A DNA stretch of 64,000 nucleotides from Chryseobacterium glaciei (GCF_001648155.1 NZ_CP015199.1:3171001-3235000); one strand, 5' to 3'; counted from the first letter of the stretch, positions 25,196 through 34,287 are shown. Made by a program: numbers and translations. Notes: generated by a model not told the origin, from the letters alone.

Positions 25196-25203
25196 TAAAT
25201 TTG
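25196..25203 (+). promoter_or_regulatory. -7 promoter element for mrp
   Basis: TAAATTTG, exact TAnnTTTG, 12 bases before the first ATG. Confidence 0.6.
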
Positions 25204-25215
25204 TAAACAATTTAT

Positions 25216-26328
25216 ATGTATATGTTGACGAAAGAAAAGGTTCAGGATTTCCTTAAAGAGATAGAAGTAGATGATTTAGTGACTAATTTTCAGGTTATGG
25301 GTAATGATGTCTATATCGACATGACGGCTCATTCGCCTGCAATGCATGAAAAAAAGAAATTGGAAGCTGCCATGAAGCAGGCTTTTGCAAGTGAGTTTGG
25401 AGAAGAAATTAATTTAAAATTAAAGATCGTTTCTCCGGAACCTACCGAAATTCAGCAAAGTCAGATTAAAGGAAAACAAATTCCTGGAATTCAAAATATT
25501 ATCGCCATTGCTTCCGGAAAAGGAGGTGTTGGTAAGTCTACAGTGGCTGCAAACCTTGCGGTTACTTTAGCAAAAATGGGTTTTAAAGTAGGGATTTTAG
25601 ATGCCGATATTTATGGACCGTCTGTTCCTACAATGTTTGATACAGAAGGTCAAAAGCCGATTTCTATAGACGTTAACGGAAAAAGCTTAATGAAACCTAT
25701 CGAAAATTATGGCGTGAAAATGCTTTCAATAGGATATTTCTCAGGAGCAAATCAGGCGGTAGTTTGGAGAGGTCCGATGGCTTCAAAAGCTTTAAACCAA
25801 ATGATCAGAGATGCAGCTTGGGGAGAATTAGACTTTTTATTGATCGATCTTCCTCCGGGAACGGGTGATATTCACTTATCGATTATTCAGGAAGTTCCTG
25901 TGACAGGTGCGGTGATCGTAAGTACACCTCAGCACGTGGCTTTGGCAGACGTTAGAAAAGGAATTGCGATGTTTAATATGGAAAGTATTAATATTCCGGT
26001 TCTTGGATTAGTCGAAAATATGGCGTATTTTACACCGGAAGAATTACCTGACAATAAATATTATATCTTTGGAAACCAGGGAGCACAATATTTGGCTGAT
26101 GATCTTGGAATTCCTGTATTGGGAGAAATTCCTTTAATTCAGAGCATCAGAGAAGCAGGTGATGTCGGAAGACCGGCAGCTTTGCAGGAAAATTCTAAAA
26201 TTGCAGAAATCTACATAGAAACTGCACGTAAAATGGTAGAAAGTCTTGTTGAAAGAAACAAACACCTTCCTCCAACTGAAGCGGTGAAAATCTCCACAAT
26301 GGCTGGATGTTCTCCGAAAGCAAAATAA
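25216..26328 (+). CDS. Mrp/ApbC/NBP35-family iron-sulfur carrier ATPase
   Basis: 370 residues, cytosolic, moves Fe-S clusters to apo-proteins. Residues ~5-75 are a MIP18/DUF59 domain; the deviant P-loop GKGGVGKST is at ~101-109; DADIYGPSVPTMF and LIDLPPGTGDIHL follow. The CxxC that most Mrp proteins carry before IFG (cluster ligand) is replaced: the segment reads ENMAYFTPEELPDNKYYIFG. One cysteine remains in the C-terminal MAGCSPK. NifU-like follows 50 bases later, reinforcing the Fe-S role. Met3 is an alternative start. Confidence 0.93.
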   Translation: MYMLTKEKVQDFLKEIEVDDLVTNFQVMGNDVYIDMTAHSPAMHEKKKLEAAMKQAFASEFGEEINLKLKIVSPEPTEIQQSQIKGKQIPGIQNIIAIASGKGGVGKSTVAANLAVTLAKMGFKVGILDADIYGPSVPTMFDTEGQKPISIDVNGKSLMKPIENYGVKMLSIGYFSGANQAVVWRGPMASKALNQMIRDAAWGELDFLLIDLPPGTGDIHLSIIQEVPVTGAVIVSTPQHVALADVRKGIAMFNMESINIPVLGLVENMAYFTPEELPDNKYYIFGNQGAQYLADDLGIPVLGEIPLIQSIREAGDVGRPAALQENSKIAEIYIETARKMVESLVERNKHLPPTEAVKISTMAGCSPKAK

Positions 26329-26378
26329 TAATTATTTTCAATACATTTGAAAAACCGAATTGAACTGAAGAAAAAAAT

Positions 26379-26627
26379 ATGGAAACAAAGATAGCACACG
26401 AAGATACTGTAACAAGAGTAATGGAGGCTTTAGAAAGTATTCGTCCGTTTTTGAATAAAGATGGAGGAGACATTGAGCTTATTGATGTGAAAGATAACTC
26501 GGTTTATGTAAAACTTTTAGGAAATTGTTCCGGTTGTTCTCTAAACTTTTCAACCCTTAAATTGGGTGTTGAAACTACTATTAAACAACACGCTCCGGAA
26601 ATTGAAAAAGTAATTAACGTAGAGTAA
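26379..26627 (+). CDS. NifU-like C-terminal-domain Fe-S scaffold
   Basis: 82 residues, a stand-alone NifU_C domain. FLNKDGGDIELIDV and the cluster-binding CxxC in LGNCSGCSLNFSTL are diagnostic, the latter near residues 51-54. It assembles [4Fe-4S] clusters and passes them to targets. It lies in one transcript with mrp and is closed by a strong terminator. Confidence 0.94.
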   Translation: METKIAHEDTVTRVMEALESIRPFLNKDGGDIELIDVKDNSVYVKLLGNCSGCSLNFSTLKLGVETTIKQHAPEIEKVINVE

Positions 26628-26650
26628 AAAAATAAAATTGAAATATTTTT

Positions 26651-26678
26651 AAAGACAGGTTTTTGCCTGTCTTTTTTT
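26651..26678 (+). terminator. Terminator after the Fe-S gene pair
   Basis: AAAGACAGG / CCTGTCTTT stem, loop TTTTTG, T run. Confidence 0.9.
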
Positions 26679-26712
26679 GTGGTGTTGATTTGAAAATCTC
26701 ACTTTTTTTAAT

Positions 26713-26720
26713 TATATTTG
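26713..26720 (+). promoter_or_regulatory. -7 promoter element for the NfeD-like/flotillin pair
   Basis: TATATTTG, 16 bases before the ATG at 26737. Confidence 0.6.
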
Positions 26721-26736
26721 AGAAAACACACAAATT

Positions 26737-27303
26737 ATGTTTGAATTTCTTCAACATCTGGATTCTCTTCACCAAGGATTTTGGTATATCGCCTTAGGTG
26801 CCAGTTTATTCTTTTTATTTCAAACTGTTCTTACTTTTATAGGCGGTCATCATGGAGGTGACTTCAGTACTGATTTTGATGGAAATCTTCATCATGATAC
26901 CCCTTTTCAGTTATTTTCATTGAGAAATCTGGTCAATTTTCTGTTAGGTTTTGGTTGGGGCGGTGTGGCGTTTTATAATTCTATAGAAAGCAAAACTTTT
27001 TTGATCATTATTTCAATATTGATAGGAATCGGTTTTGTGGTTTTATTTTTCTTTTTAATTCTTCAAATATTAAAACTTACGGAAGACAATACTTTTAAGG
27101 TCGAAAATCTGATCGGAAAAGTAGGAGAGGTTTATCTTACCATCCCAGCCAAAATGGGCGGAAAAGGGAAGATCCAGATTTCTTTGAACGGAACAAATCA
27201 CGAGCTTCAGGCGATGACCGAAGCTGAGGAAAATATTCCGTCCAGTGATTCTGTGAGAGTGATTTATATTTATGATGAAACACTTGTTGTTGCAAAAATT
27301 TAA
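26737..27303 (+). CDS. NfeD/YqiJ-like membrane protein with OB-fold tail
   Basis: 188 residues. Three hydrophobic segments (about 15-38, 62-82 and 88-112) are followed by a cytosolic OB-fold-like domain starting IGKVGEVYLTIPAKMGGKGKIQISL (~128-188). This is the architecture of NfeD-family and YqiJ proteins, which are partner genes of flotillins. A His/Asp/Gly-rich loop (GGHHGGDFSTDFDGNLHHD) after the first segment could bind metal; that is only an impression. The flotillin gene follows 28 bases later. Confidence 0.82.
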   Translation: MFEFLQHLDSLHQGFWYIALGASLFFLFQTVLTFIGGHHGGDFSTDFDGNLHHDTPFQLFSLRNLVNFLLGFGWGGVAFYNSIESKTFLIIISILIGIGFVVLFFFLILQILKLTEDNTFKVENLIGKVGEVYLTIPAKMGGKGKIQISLNGTNHELQAMTEAEENIPSSDSVRVIYIYDETLVVAKI

Positions 27304-27331
27304 TTTATTATAACATACTTATTCTTTATTT

Positions 27332-28915
27332 ATGGCAATACCCGGAACACTTATTCTGATAGTAGTAATCGTATTTGTACTATTCGTCACGTTTTTAGCC
27401 CTTATTTCAAGGTACAAAAGATGTCCTTCAGATAAAATTTTAGTTATTTATGGTAAAACAGGAGGCAGCTCTGCAAAATGTATTCACGGAGGTGGTGCTT
27501 TTGTTTGGCCTGTTATTCAGGATTACGCTTATTTGGATCTTAAACCAATTTCAATTGAAGCTAACCTTACCAATGCATTATCCAGACAGAACATCCGTGT
27601 GGATGTACCTTGTCGATTCACCATCGCAATCTCTACAGAACCGGATTCTATGGGAAATGCGGCGGAAAGATTATTAGGATTGGCTCAGGAGCAGATTCAG
27701 GAACTTTCTAAAGATATTCTTTTCGGACAGCTTCGTTTAGTTATCGCAACGATGACGATTGAAGAGATTAACTCAGACAGAGATAAATTTTTAGATAATA
27801 TTTCTAAAAATGTTGATACCGAATTAAAGAAAATTGGTTTAAAGCTAATCAACGTAAACGTTACGGATATTAGAGATGAGTCCGGATATATCGAAGCTTT
27901 AGGAAAAGAAGCTGCTGCAAAAGCGATCAATGAAGCAATCATCAGTGTTGCTGAACAAACAAAAATCGGGGAAACCGGAAAAGCGATTGCAGACAGGGAA
28001 AAAGATACTCAGATCGCCGAAACGCAAAGAGACAGAGACGTTAAAATTGCGATTACGCAAAAAGACAGAGAAGTAAGTATTGCTTCTGCAATGAAAGATG
28101 AATCCATCGGTAAAGCAGAAGCGGCAAAAGAAGCCAGAATTGCGACTTCATTAGCCAATTCAATTGCTGTAAAAGGGGAAAACGAAGCAAAAATTACCAT
28201 TGCCAACTCCGACGCAGAAAGAAGAGAAAAAGAAGCAGAGGCATTAAGAATTGCAACGGCTGCCGAGAAAGTTCAAGCTGCAAGATCATTAGAGGAATCT
28301 TATCTTGCCGAACAAAAAGCAGAAACAGCCAGAGCAGAAAGAGAGCGTTCTACGCAACAGGCGAATATTGTTGTTCATGCAGAAATTGCAAAACAAAAAG
28401 CGATCATCGATGCCCAAGCAGAAGCTGAAAAAATAAGAGTACAGGCAAAAGGAGAAGCAGACGCTATCTTCGCTAAAATGGAAGCCGAAGCAAAAGGTCT
28501 TTACGAAATTCTGACAAAACAGGCTGAAGGTTACGACAAAATAATACAGGCTGCGGGAGGTGATACGAACAGTGCATTCCAGTTATTGTTAATTGAAAAA
28601 CTTCCAGAATTGGTTAAAACTCAGGTTGAAGCGGTTAAGAATATTAAGATCGATAAAATTACTGTTTGGGACAGCGGAAACGGACAAGACGGTGGAACTT
28701 CTACCTCTAATTTCGTTTCAGGAATGATGAAATCTGTTCCTCCTTTGAATGACTTGTTTAATATGGCCGGGTTGAATTTACCGGAATATCTTAAAGGAAA
28801 ACCGGAAGAAGTTCAGAAAGAAATTATAACAGTTGTTGAGAAGAAAGAGAAGAAGAATTTTGATGATATGACTTCTGGAAATGATGCTCCGAAAGGGGAT
28901 ATTCCACAGGCTTAA
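27332..28915 (+). CDS. Flotillin-family membrane scaffold protein
   Basis: 527 residues. A single N-terminal membrane helix (4-27), then an SPFH/band-7 domain (~30-200) with DVPCRFTIAISTEP and LGKEAAAKAINEAI. It is followed by a long Ala/Glu/Lys-rich coiled coil (~205-400) typical of flotillin/YqiK, and a flexible charged tail. Such proteins oligomerise into membrane microdomain scaffolds. The upstream NfeD-like partner makes this the classical YqiJ-YqiK pair. Confidence 0.93.
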   Translation: MAIPGTLILIVVIVFVLFVTFLALISRYKRCPSDKILVIYGKTGGSSAKCIHGGGAFVWPVIQDYAYLDLKPISIEANLTNALSRQNIRVDVPCRFTIAISTEPDSMGNAAERLLGLAQEQIQELSKDILFGQLRLVIATMTIEEINSDRDKFLDNISKNVDTELKKIGLKLINVNVTDIRDESGYIEALGKEAAAKAINEAIISVAEQTKIGETGKAIADREKDTQIAETQRDRDVKIAITQKDREVSIASAMKDESIGKAEAAKEARIATSLANSIAVKGENEAKITIANSDAERREKEAEALRIATAAEKVQAARSLEESYLAEQKAETARAERERSTQQANIVVHAEIAKQKAIIDAQAEAEKIRVQAKGEADAIFAKMEAEAKGLYEILTKQAEGYDKIIQAAGGDTNSAFQLLLIEKLPELVKTQVEAVKNIKIDKITVWDSGNGQDGGTSTSNFVSGMMKSVPPLNDLFNMAGLNLPEYLKGKPEEVQKEIITVVEKKEKKNFDDMTSGNDAPKGDIPQA

Positions 28916-28939
28916 TTACATTTCTTTAATTATAAAATA

Positions 28940-28974
28940 AAAATACTTCAAGGGTTTTGCTTTTGAGGTATTTT
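28940..28974. terminator. Terminator behind the flotillin gene
   Basis: AAATACTTCAA / TTGAGGTATTT stem (one T-G wobble) followed by TT. The convergent gene on the minus strand could use it too. Confidence 0.75.
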
Positions 28975-29030
28975 TATTTTATAATTAATATTCTAATTTT
29001 CAAACATAAGAAATTAAATAGTGATTATAC

Positions 29031-29387
29031 TCAGGTTAATTCATTTATAATTTTTACGCTATCACCAACTTTTATTCTTTTAAGTAAATCTTTTTCAATA
29101 TCGACTTCGTCATGTAAAAACTTTAGTGTACTAAAAGGATTAGTATCTCTTTTTAATTCGGAAATTAATGTAGTCATATATTCTTGGATATGTTGCACTT
29201 TGAAAAACCCCTTAGGAATTTCAAGTTTACCTAATTGTTTTTTAGTTAAAGGATCGATAATTATTTCACCCTCTTGATAAACTAAGAATCTCATGTAATT
29301 TTCAATATAATCACTTGAGCCTTTGTTTATAATAATTTGATAGTCGTCAATTTTATTTGCTACGACAATATTTAATATCTTATTCAT
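29031..29387 (-). CDS. Small beta-rich protein, FlgT C-terminal-like
   Basis: 118 residues, no signal or membrane segment. The pattern YQIIINKGSSDYIENYMRFLVYQEGE, then DPLTKKQLGKLEIPKG and KVQHIQEYMTT, is the beta-barrel pattern I associate with FlgT_C-like stand-alone domains (INKGS-x-D-x-I...RFLVY...DP.T...LG..E..KG...V..VQE.M). That assignment is by memory and unverified. No flagellar genes are present. It overlaps the upstream membrane-protein gene by 8 bases, so the two are translationally coupled. Both are more AT-rich than their neighbours, suggesting acquisition. Confidence 0.75.
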   Translation of the reverse strand: MNKILNIVVANKIDDYQIIINKGSSDYIENYMRFLVYQEGEIIIDPLTKKQLGKLEIPKGFFKVQHIQEYMTTLISELKRDTNPFSTLKFLHDEVDIEKDLLKRIKVGDSVKIINELT

Positions 29388-29898
29388 TATATCTTATGTA
29401 ATTTTTAATTATTATCAAATCTAAAATACTTTTATCATTATTGATAATTTTCTCATAAATGATTGAATAATTACGTAAAAAATTTTGTTCAAATTGAGTA
29501 ATTTTAATTTGAACAAAATTTTCCTGAATATTTTCAACAAATCCTTGTGCTAGTAAAACTTGGAAATTATTAATTATATAATAAATTGAAACTGTTTGTG
29601 AAAATTCTAAACTATTATTGTTTTCAACTAAGAGTAAAAGATTTTCTTCTAAAAACTGTATAACTTTATGGTTTTTAATAATTTTAACTTTATAATTTTT
29701 ATACATTTCGAATACTAATATTAAAGTAATCAATAATAAAAATGAAAAAAAGATAGTTAGAGCAGCAAACCATTTTATACTTATTTGTGAATTCCAATCA
29801 ATAAAAATTGAAAAAATTCCTAAAATCCCTCCAATTATACCTATCAATACAGAGATTCCATTAAGTGATAATATTTGTTTTAGCTTTTCCTTTATCAT
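29380..29898 (-). CDS. Two-helix membrane protein of unknown function
   Basis: 172 residues. Two membrane helices close to the N-terminus (about 15-33 and 43-64) separated by a short DWNSQISIK loop, then about 105 residues of cytosolic helical sequence rich in Ile, Asn, Glu and Lys. The architecture resembles small two-TM effectors of conflict systems, but there is no recognisable sensor or enzyme domain, so this remains only a structural analogy. It is the first gene of the pair with the FlgT_C-like protein. A near-consensus -7 (TACCTTTA) is on the minus strand about 25 bases upstream. Confidence 0.72.
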   Translation of the reverse strand: MIKEKLKQILSLNGISVLIGIIGGILGIFSIFIDWNSQISIKWFAALTIFFSFLLLITLILVFEMYKNYKVKIIKNHKVIQFLEENLLLLVENNNSLEFSQTVSIYYIINNFQVLLAQGFVENIQENFVQIKITQFEQNFLRNYSIIYEKIINNDKSILDLIIIKNYIRYNE

Positions 29899-29980
29899 TC
29901 GTGAATTATCTTATTTAAATTTTGAAACTAAAGGTAATAATTTATTACTGATTAAAGAAAATTGTTATAATATTATTAAC

Positions 29981-30014
29981 AAAAAAGCTCCGGAAAATAA
30001 TTCCGAAGCCTTTT
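29981..30014 (-). terminator. Terminator after the choice-of-anchor gene
   Basis: Stem GCTcCGGAA / TTCCGaAGC with one mismatch, loop AATAA; the minus-strand transcript ends in a T run. It separates the secreted-protein gene from the AT-rich pair. Confidence 0.75.
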
Positions 30015-30036
30015 GCAATCAACTAAATAATATATT

Positions 30037-33000
30037 CTATTTTACAATGACTCTTTTCACTTGACCTTCTGAGGTTTTTACTAAGTAAACTCCTGTAGAA
30101 AGTTTTGATGTATCTATTGTTAAAGCATTTTTCTCTTTTCCGATTAACTTGCCGGACATATCGTACAATTCGTAACCTTGCGCTCTGTTGAAATAAAGCG
30201 TATTTCCTTTTGCCACAGGATTCGGGAATATATTGAACGTGGAATTTTCAGTTTTTATTTCTCCTGTTCCTAACGTTGCAGAATTAGCTACTTCATACAT
30301 AGATAAAGTTCCGCTGATCTCATTGGCAATAATCACATAACCTTTTCCTGTCGTTGTGTTTTGAGGAGCGATGTACGTGATTCCTTCTGGTCCATTGTCG
30401 CCTCCGTAAGCCGAAGTAGAACGGGAATGTTTGTAATCTGTAAACGTTGGATTATTAGGATCTGTAATGTTGTAAACCATCACGCCACCTGTTCTTTCCA
30501 GAGTAATGAAAGCGTAAGTTTGACCGTTGATTGTTCCCAATGCTACACCTTCCGGTTCAGGACCTTTTGCACGGCTTCTGTTTTTTGCACCGTTTGCTTC
30601 ATTATCAGCATTAAAAATTAATGGATAATTGGCCGCAATATATCTTTCAAATTTATCGCCACTGTCATAAACGATCTGTTTTGTATCTGCATTGAAAATA
30701 GAGAACGAACGTGCTCCCAACGCAGAAATTTCTTCAAATTCTGCATCTCCGTCCGTATTTCCTGTCGCATTTGAAACTCTGAATCTTCCTAAATTATGAG
30801 AAGCTTTTAAAATATCAGCATTCGGGAAAATAGCTGGATCTAAAGTATAAGCAGCCGCTCCAACTGTCGTTCTTTCACTGAAACCTGAAAGGTCTTTTTC
30901 GTCTCCTTCATTAGCAGTTACGATATAATTGGTACTTCCGATTTTAAAGTTTTGAACAGCATCCGGAGTGTAATATGTTTTCACTGGCCAGTTCGCAATT
31001 AAAATCTCACCATTGTTATCAGAAGCATCAAAACCGTTTCCAGGTAAGCTCATGTCTTTTTTGCCTAATCCCCAAATACTTGTAATGGTTTTTGTGGCTA
31101 AATTAATTTCTGCAACAGCATTGTTTTCCTGAAGCGTAACCCAAGCTTTTTGACTATCTGCACTTACTGTAACATATTCAGGTTCTAAATCCTGAGAAAG
31201 CGTGTTGTTTGTTCTTACTTTTCTTAATCCTGTTGCGGTTAAAGCTGCAAGTTGAGAATCAAATGCATTGAAATTAAGTGTTGAAACATTAGTTTGAGTA
31301 AGATTTCCAACACCTCCAGAAATATCAATAATACTGATGGTTCCTTCCGGATCTACCGTGTAAGCATCGTTCGGCTCGCCTTCGTTAGCTGTAATAACTT
31401 TGGTTCCGTCCGGAGTGAAAGTAATCATGTCCGGTAAAGCACCAACTGTCACCTGCTTCATGAAGTTTCCATTAATATCAAAGAAAACTACCGAACCATT
31501 TAATTGAGGATTTGCGTTTGGAGAAGAAACGGCAATAATTCCGTTTTTCACAGCGATACTTGTAATTCCTCCGAATGAAGCCATATTCACGGTTTTAGTA
31601 ACAACCGGAGTGGTAGGATTACTGAAATCAATAATGTCAAAAACATCAGTCAGAGAACTGATTGTGAATAATTTTTGAGATGTAGCATCATGAACGACAA
31701 TTTCCGTAGAACTCGTGTTGTTTCCTGAAGGATCAAAACTTCCGATATAATTTAATTGAATCTGCTGAGAAGGAACCGGAGCCTGCTTATCATTATCAAT
31801 AATATAAACTGTAGCATTATTATCACCAGAAATCGTTGCTCCAACAGGATTTTCAAGACTTACGACGAAATATTCCGCGCTTTGTTCTTCCAATGTATCA
31901 TCAATAATCGGAATATTTACGGTATAACTTGTTGTTGAAGGAGTAATATTAATCGTTTGATTTGTTAAAGTAAAATCACTACTGTTTGCCGTACTGAAAG
32001 GCGCTGGTTTTACCACCAAATTCACCGTTGAAGTGGATGGATTATTAACATTAATCTTAAATGCCAAACTTCCCGCATTTTCATTTACTTTAATGAAATT
32101 TTTATCTAAAGAAATAGAAGTTCCGGCTGTTGTGAAAGTAGTTGCTGTAACTGTAGTAACCGCATTATCGCTGGTATCTTCTACCATATTTGGTTTTAAA
32201 GCCAAATAATAAGCTTGATTAGGAACTAAACCTGCAGTCGGGATTACTGTGATTTTGTTATTGCTGAATGTTGTTGTAAAGGGAACTTGTGTACCTGTAG
32301 AACTTCCAAGACGGAAATCTACAAGAGTTTGTGCATTAGAATCGTTGATCGCGGAATTGTCTGTTAATCTTACATTTTCATTAAAAGAAATCGTAGGATT
32401 TACAGTTGTTGAAGCATTATTTGTGCTGTTTGTGGGAAGATAAGCTACTGTGGGTGGAGTAGTGTCTGCACCGCCTGTTGCAGCTGCATCTACCGTAAAG
32501 TTATCAAAACGGTTGTTTCCAACAGTTCCTCCTGTACCTGCTGAGAATTCTACTTTTAATTTAAAATTCGGATTATTTGCAACGCCTGAAATTGCAGAAA
32601 AATCGAAAGTAATTAATTGTGGATTGGCATCCTGAGGAGAAACGGTCTGATAAGGTAGGAAAGTCGTTCCGTTTGTTGAATAAGACCAAGTCTGAGTTCC
32701 TGCTCCCGATCCTGATCTTCTGGTTGTGAATTTCACCACCACATTGTTATATCCTGTAGTCGGAAGGTTGAATTGTAGGTTTCCGTTAATTGGGAAATTA
32801 TATCTTAAATGAGTTCCTGGAGCATCACCATTTCTGGCATTCAGGTTTTCTGTACTGAAGTTTTGTCCGGTTCCGCCTGCGAAATCTACTTCTGTTGTTC
32901 CACTTGTTACTGCGGTAAGAGAACCGTTTACCAACGTGGAAGTCGGAGCGGTAATCGCAGATGCTGAAGCATTGTTATTGAAATTCCAATAGTGAATAAG

Positions 33001-33075
33001 TGTCTGCCCGAAAAGTCCGCCCTGAAGAAAGAATGCGGCAATTACAGACCCTTTTAAAAGGTAATTGTTAACCAT
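30037..33075 (-). CDS. Secreted choice-of-anchor I protein with T9SS sorting domain
   Basis: 1012 residues. Signal peptide (~1-23, ending GLFGQ), then a lectin-like beta domain (LIHYWNFNNNASA...) to ~205. Next come a SbsA-type Ig domain (~215-320), a Calx-beta-like module (~325-430, SLDKNFIKVNENAGSLAF) and a seven-bladed-propeller-like choice-of-anchor I region (~445-915: ITSIAVKNG, MITFTPDGTKVITANEGEPND, LEPEYVTVSADSQKAWVTLQ). The last ~75 residues are a T9SS type A sorting domain (FNIFPNPVAKGNTLYF, LSTGVYLVKT, VKRVIVK). It would be exported through the type IX system and surface-attached. Enzymatic function is unknown. Confidence 0.92.
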   Translation of the reverse strand: MVNNYLLKGSVIAAFFLQGGLFGQTLIHYWNFNNNASASAITAPTSTLVNGSLTAVTSGTTEVDFAGGTGQNFSTENLNARNGDAPGTHLRYNFPINGNLQFNLPTTGYNNVVVKFTTRRSGSGAGTQTWSYSTNGTTFLPYQTVSPQDANPQLITFDFSAISGVANNPNFKLKVEFSAGTGGTVGNNRFDNFTVDAAATGGADTTPPTVAYLPTNSTNNASTTVNPTISFNENVRLTDNSAINDSNAQTLVDFRLGSSTGTQVPFTTTFSNNKITVIPTAGLVPNQAYYLALKPNMVEDTSDNAVTTVTATTFTTAGTSISLDKNFIKVNENAGSLAFKINVNNPSTSTVNLVVKPAPFSTANSSDFTLTNQTINITPSTTSYTVNIPIIDDTLEEQSAEYFVVSLENPVGATISGDNNATVYIIDNDKQAPVPSQQIQLNYIGSFDPSGNNTSSTEIVVHDATSQKLFTISSLTDVFDIIDFSNPTTPVVTKTVNMASFGGITSIAVKNGIIAVSSPNANPQLNGSVVFFDINGNFMKQVTVGALPDMITFTPDGTKVITANEGEPNDAYTVDPEGTISIIDISGGVGNLTQTNVSTLNFNAFDSQLAALTATGLRKVRTNNTLSQDLEPEYVTVSADSQKAWVTLQENNAVAEINLATKTITSIWGLGKKDMSLPGNGFDASDNNGEILIANWPVKTYYTPDAVQNFKIGSTNYIVTANEGDEKDLSGFSERTTVGAAAYTLDPAIFPNADILKASHNLGRFRVSNATGNTDGDAEFEEISALGARSFSIFNADTKQIVYDSGDKFERYIAANYPLIFNADNEANGAKNRSRAKGPEPEGVALGTINGQTYAFITLERTGGVMVYNITDPNNPTFTDYKHSRSTSAYGGDNGPEGITYIAPQNTTTGKGYVIIANEISGTLSMYEVANSATLGTGEIKTENSTFNIFPNPVAKGNTLYFNRAQGYELYDMSGKLIGKEKNALTIDTSKLSTGVYLVKTSEGQVKRVIVK

Positions 33076-33230
33076 TTTTACGTAAATTAGATTTATGCAA
33101 AAATGAACTTTCTAGTTTGTAAAGGTTTTAATAGAATCTTAATAAATGATTAATAATTCTTAATAAGAATTAAATATAAATTAAAAAAGATTAAGATGTA
33201 ATTAATAATGGTAGAAACTAACCTTGAAGT

Positions 33231-33380
33231 TTATTTCTCAATTTTTTCGGTATGATCTATCTTTTTTATAGATGATACTTTTTCTAAAGAATGCTTTTGC
33301 GTATACAAAAACCCTGAAATCGCTGTGATGATCAGTAGTATGAAAATCACTAAAATGATCCTTTTTATCATCGCTCTCAT
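33231..33380 (-). CDS. 49-residue single-pass membrane peptide
   Basis: Starts in an ATGA overlap with the stop of the upstream Rossmann gene (ATG at 33380, TGA at 33379-33377), which indicates translational coupling. The product has a basic start (MRAMIKR), one hydrophobic helix (IILVIFILLIITAISGFLY) and a charged Lys/Glu tail. It matches no family I know. The coupling and the clean TM make it a real gene rather than chance, but its role is unknown. Confidence 0.6.
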   Translation of the reverse strand: MRAMIKRIILVIFILLIITAISGFLYTQKHSLEKVSSIKKIDHTEKIEK

Positions 33381-34030
33381 TTTGCTAAGTTTTTAATATC
33401 CTGAATTTCTAAAATTGATGTAGAATATCCTTTTTGCACAGCATTGATCATCGCTTTTCCAACCTCATGTAATGTCAAAGATTTTGAAGGCAGAAGAATA
33501 GGGAAGAGCCATATGACAGGTTTGAAAAACCATTTTACATTTACTTGTCCGTCAACAGGTTTCATAAATCCGGGACGGAAATTATAAGCATCTTTAAAGC
33601 CCAATTTCTTCAAATCGTTTTCTGTTTTTCCTTTTACTCTCGCCCACATCAGTTTTCCGCTTTCTGTTTTGTCGGTATGAGCGCCTGAAACATAGTTGAA
33701 AACCATTTCCGGATTGAGATTTAAAAGAACTTTGGCAAAATGTAAAGTCGTGTCGTAAGTGATTTTGGTATAATCTTGTTCGTTCATTCCAACACTGCTG
33801 ATTCCGGCGCAGAAAAAACAGGCATCGTAACCTTTTAGATTTTCATCGTTTAAATCAATTCCAAAGAAATCGGGAACTAAATATTCTTTTAGTTTCGCGT
33901 GTGTTTTTCCAGATGGTTTTCTGCTTACACTTAGAACCTCAGAAATGTTAGGATTTTCAAGGCATTCCAGTAAAACGCCTTCGCCTACCATTCCTGTTGC
34001 ACCTGTCAGAATTATTTTGATCGAGCTCAT
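33377..34030 (-). CDS. NAD(P)-binding Rossmann protein (HTATIP2-like)
   Basis: 217 residues, atypical SDR/NmrA group. The nucleotide-binding motif is TGATGMVGEGVL near residue 9-20, then VLSVSRKPSG as the second-strand region. CFFCAGISSVGM and FNYVSGAHTD follow where the SDR active site lies; no YxxxK is present in the classical position. Similar proteins are annotated epimerase/dehydratase without known substrate. It is the first gene of a coupled pair with the 49-residue membrane peptide. Confidence 0.85.
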   Translation of the reverse strand: MSSIKIILTGATGMVGEGVLLECLENPNISEVLSVSRKPSGKTHAKLKEYLVPDFFGIDLNDENLKGYDACFFCAGISSVGMNEQDYTKITYDTTLHFAKVLLNLNPEMVFNYVSGAHTDKTESGKLMWARVKGKTENDLKKLGFKDAYNFRPGFMKPVDGQVNVKWFFKPVIWLFPILLPSKSLTLHEVGKAMINAVQKGYSTSILEIQDIKNLAK

Positions 34031-34287
34031 TTTTTTAATGTTATAAAGTAATGACGTTTCCGGATTTGTTTTTACTTTAAGTAAATTACAAAAAATAGGT
34101 TATTGTTGAAATTATTTTTTATTGTGGTGATGGCTTCGAAAATTTTAGCTATTAATAGAGAAAATTATTTGATGAAACACTAATTTGAAAACTTATCAAA
34201 TGGTTGTCAAAGCTCTGTAAAACTGGATGCTAAGATTCTCCGAAGTCTCCCGTTTTTTTGACTAATATTTCTAATGATGACCAAATC

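Noticed and set aside
28957..29277. Plus-strand frame of 106 codons
   Set aside because: It is opposite the FlgT_C-like gene, whose product looks protein-like and overlaps its operon partner; the plus frame is Ser/Phe-rich shadow sequence.
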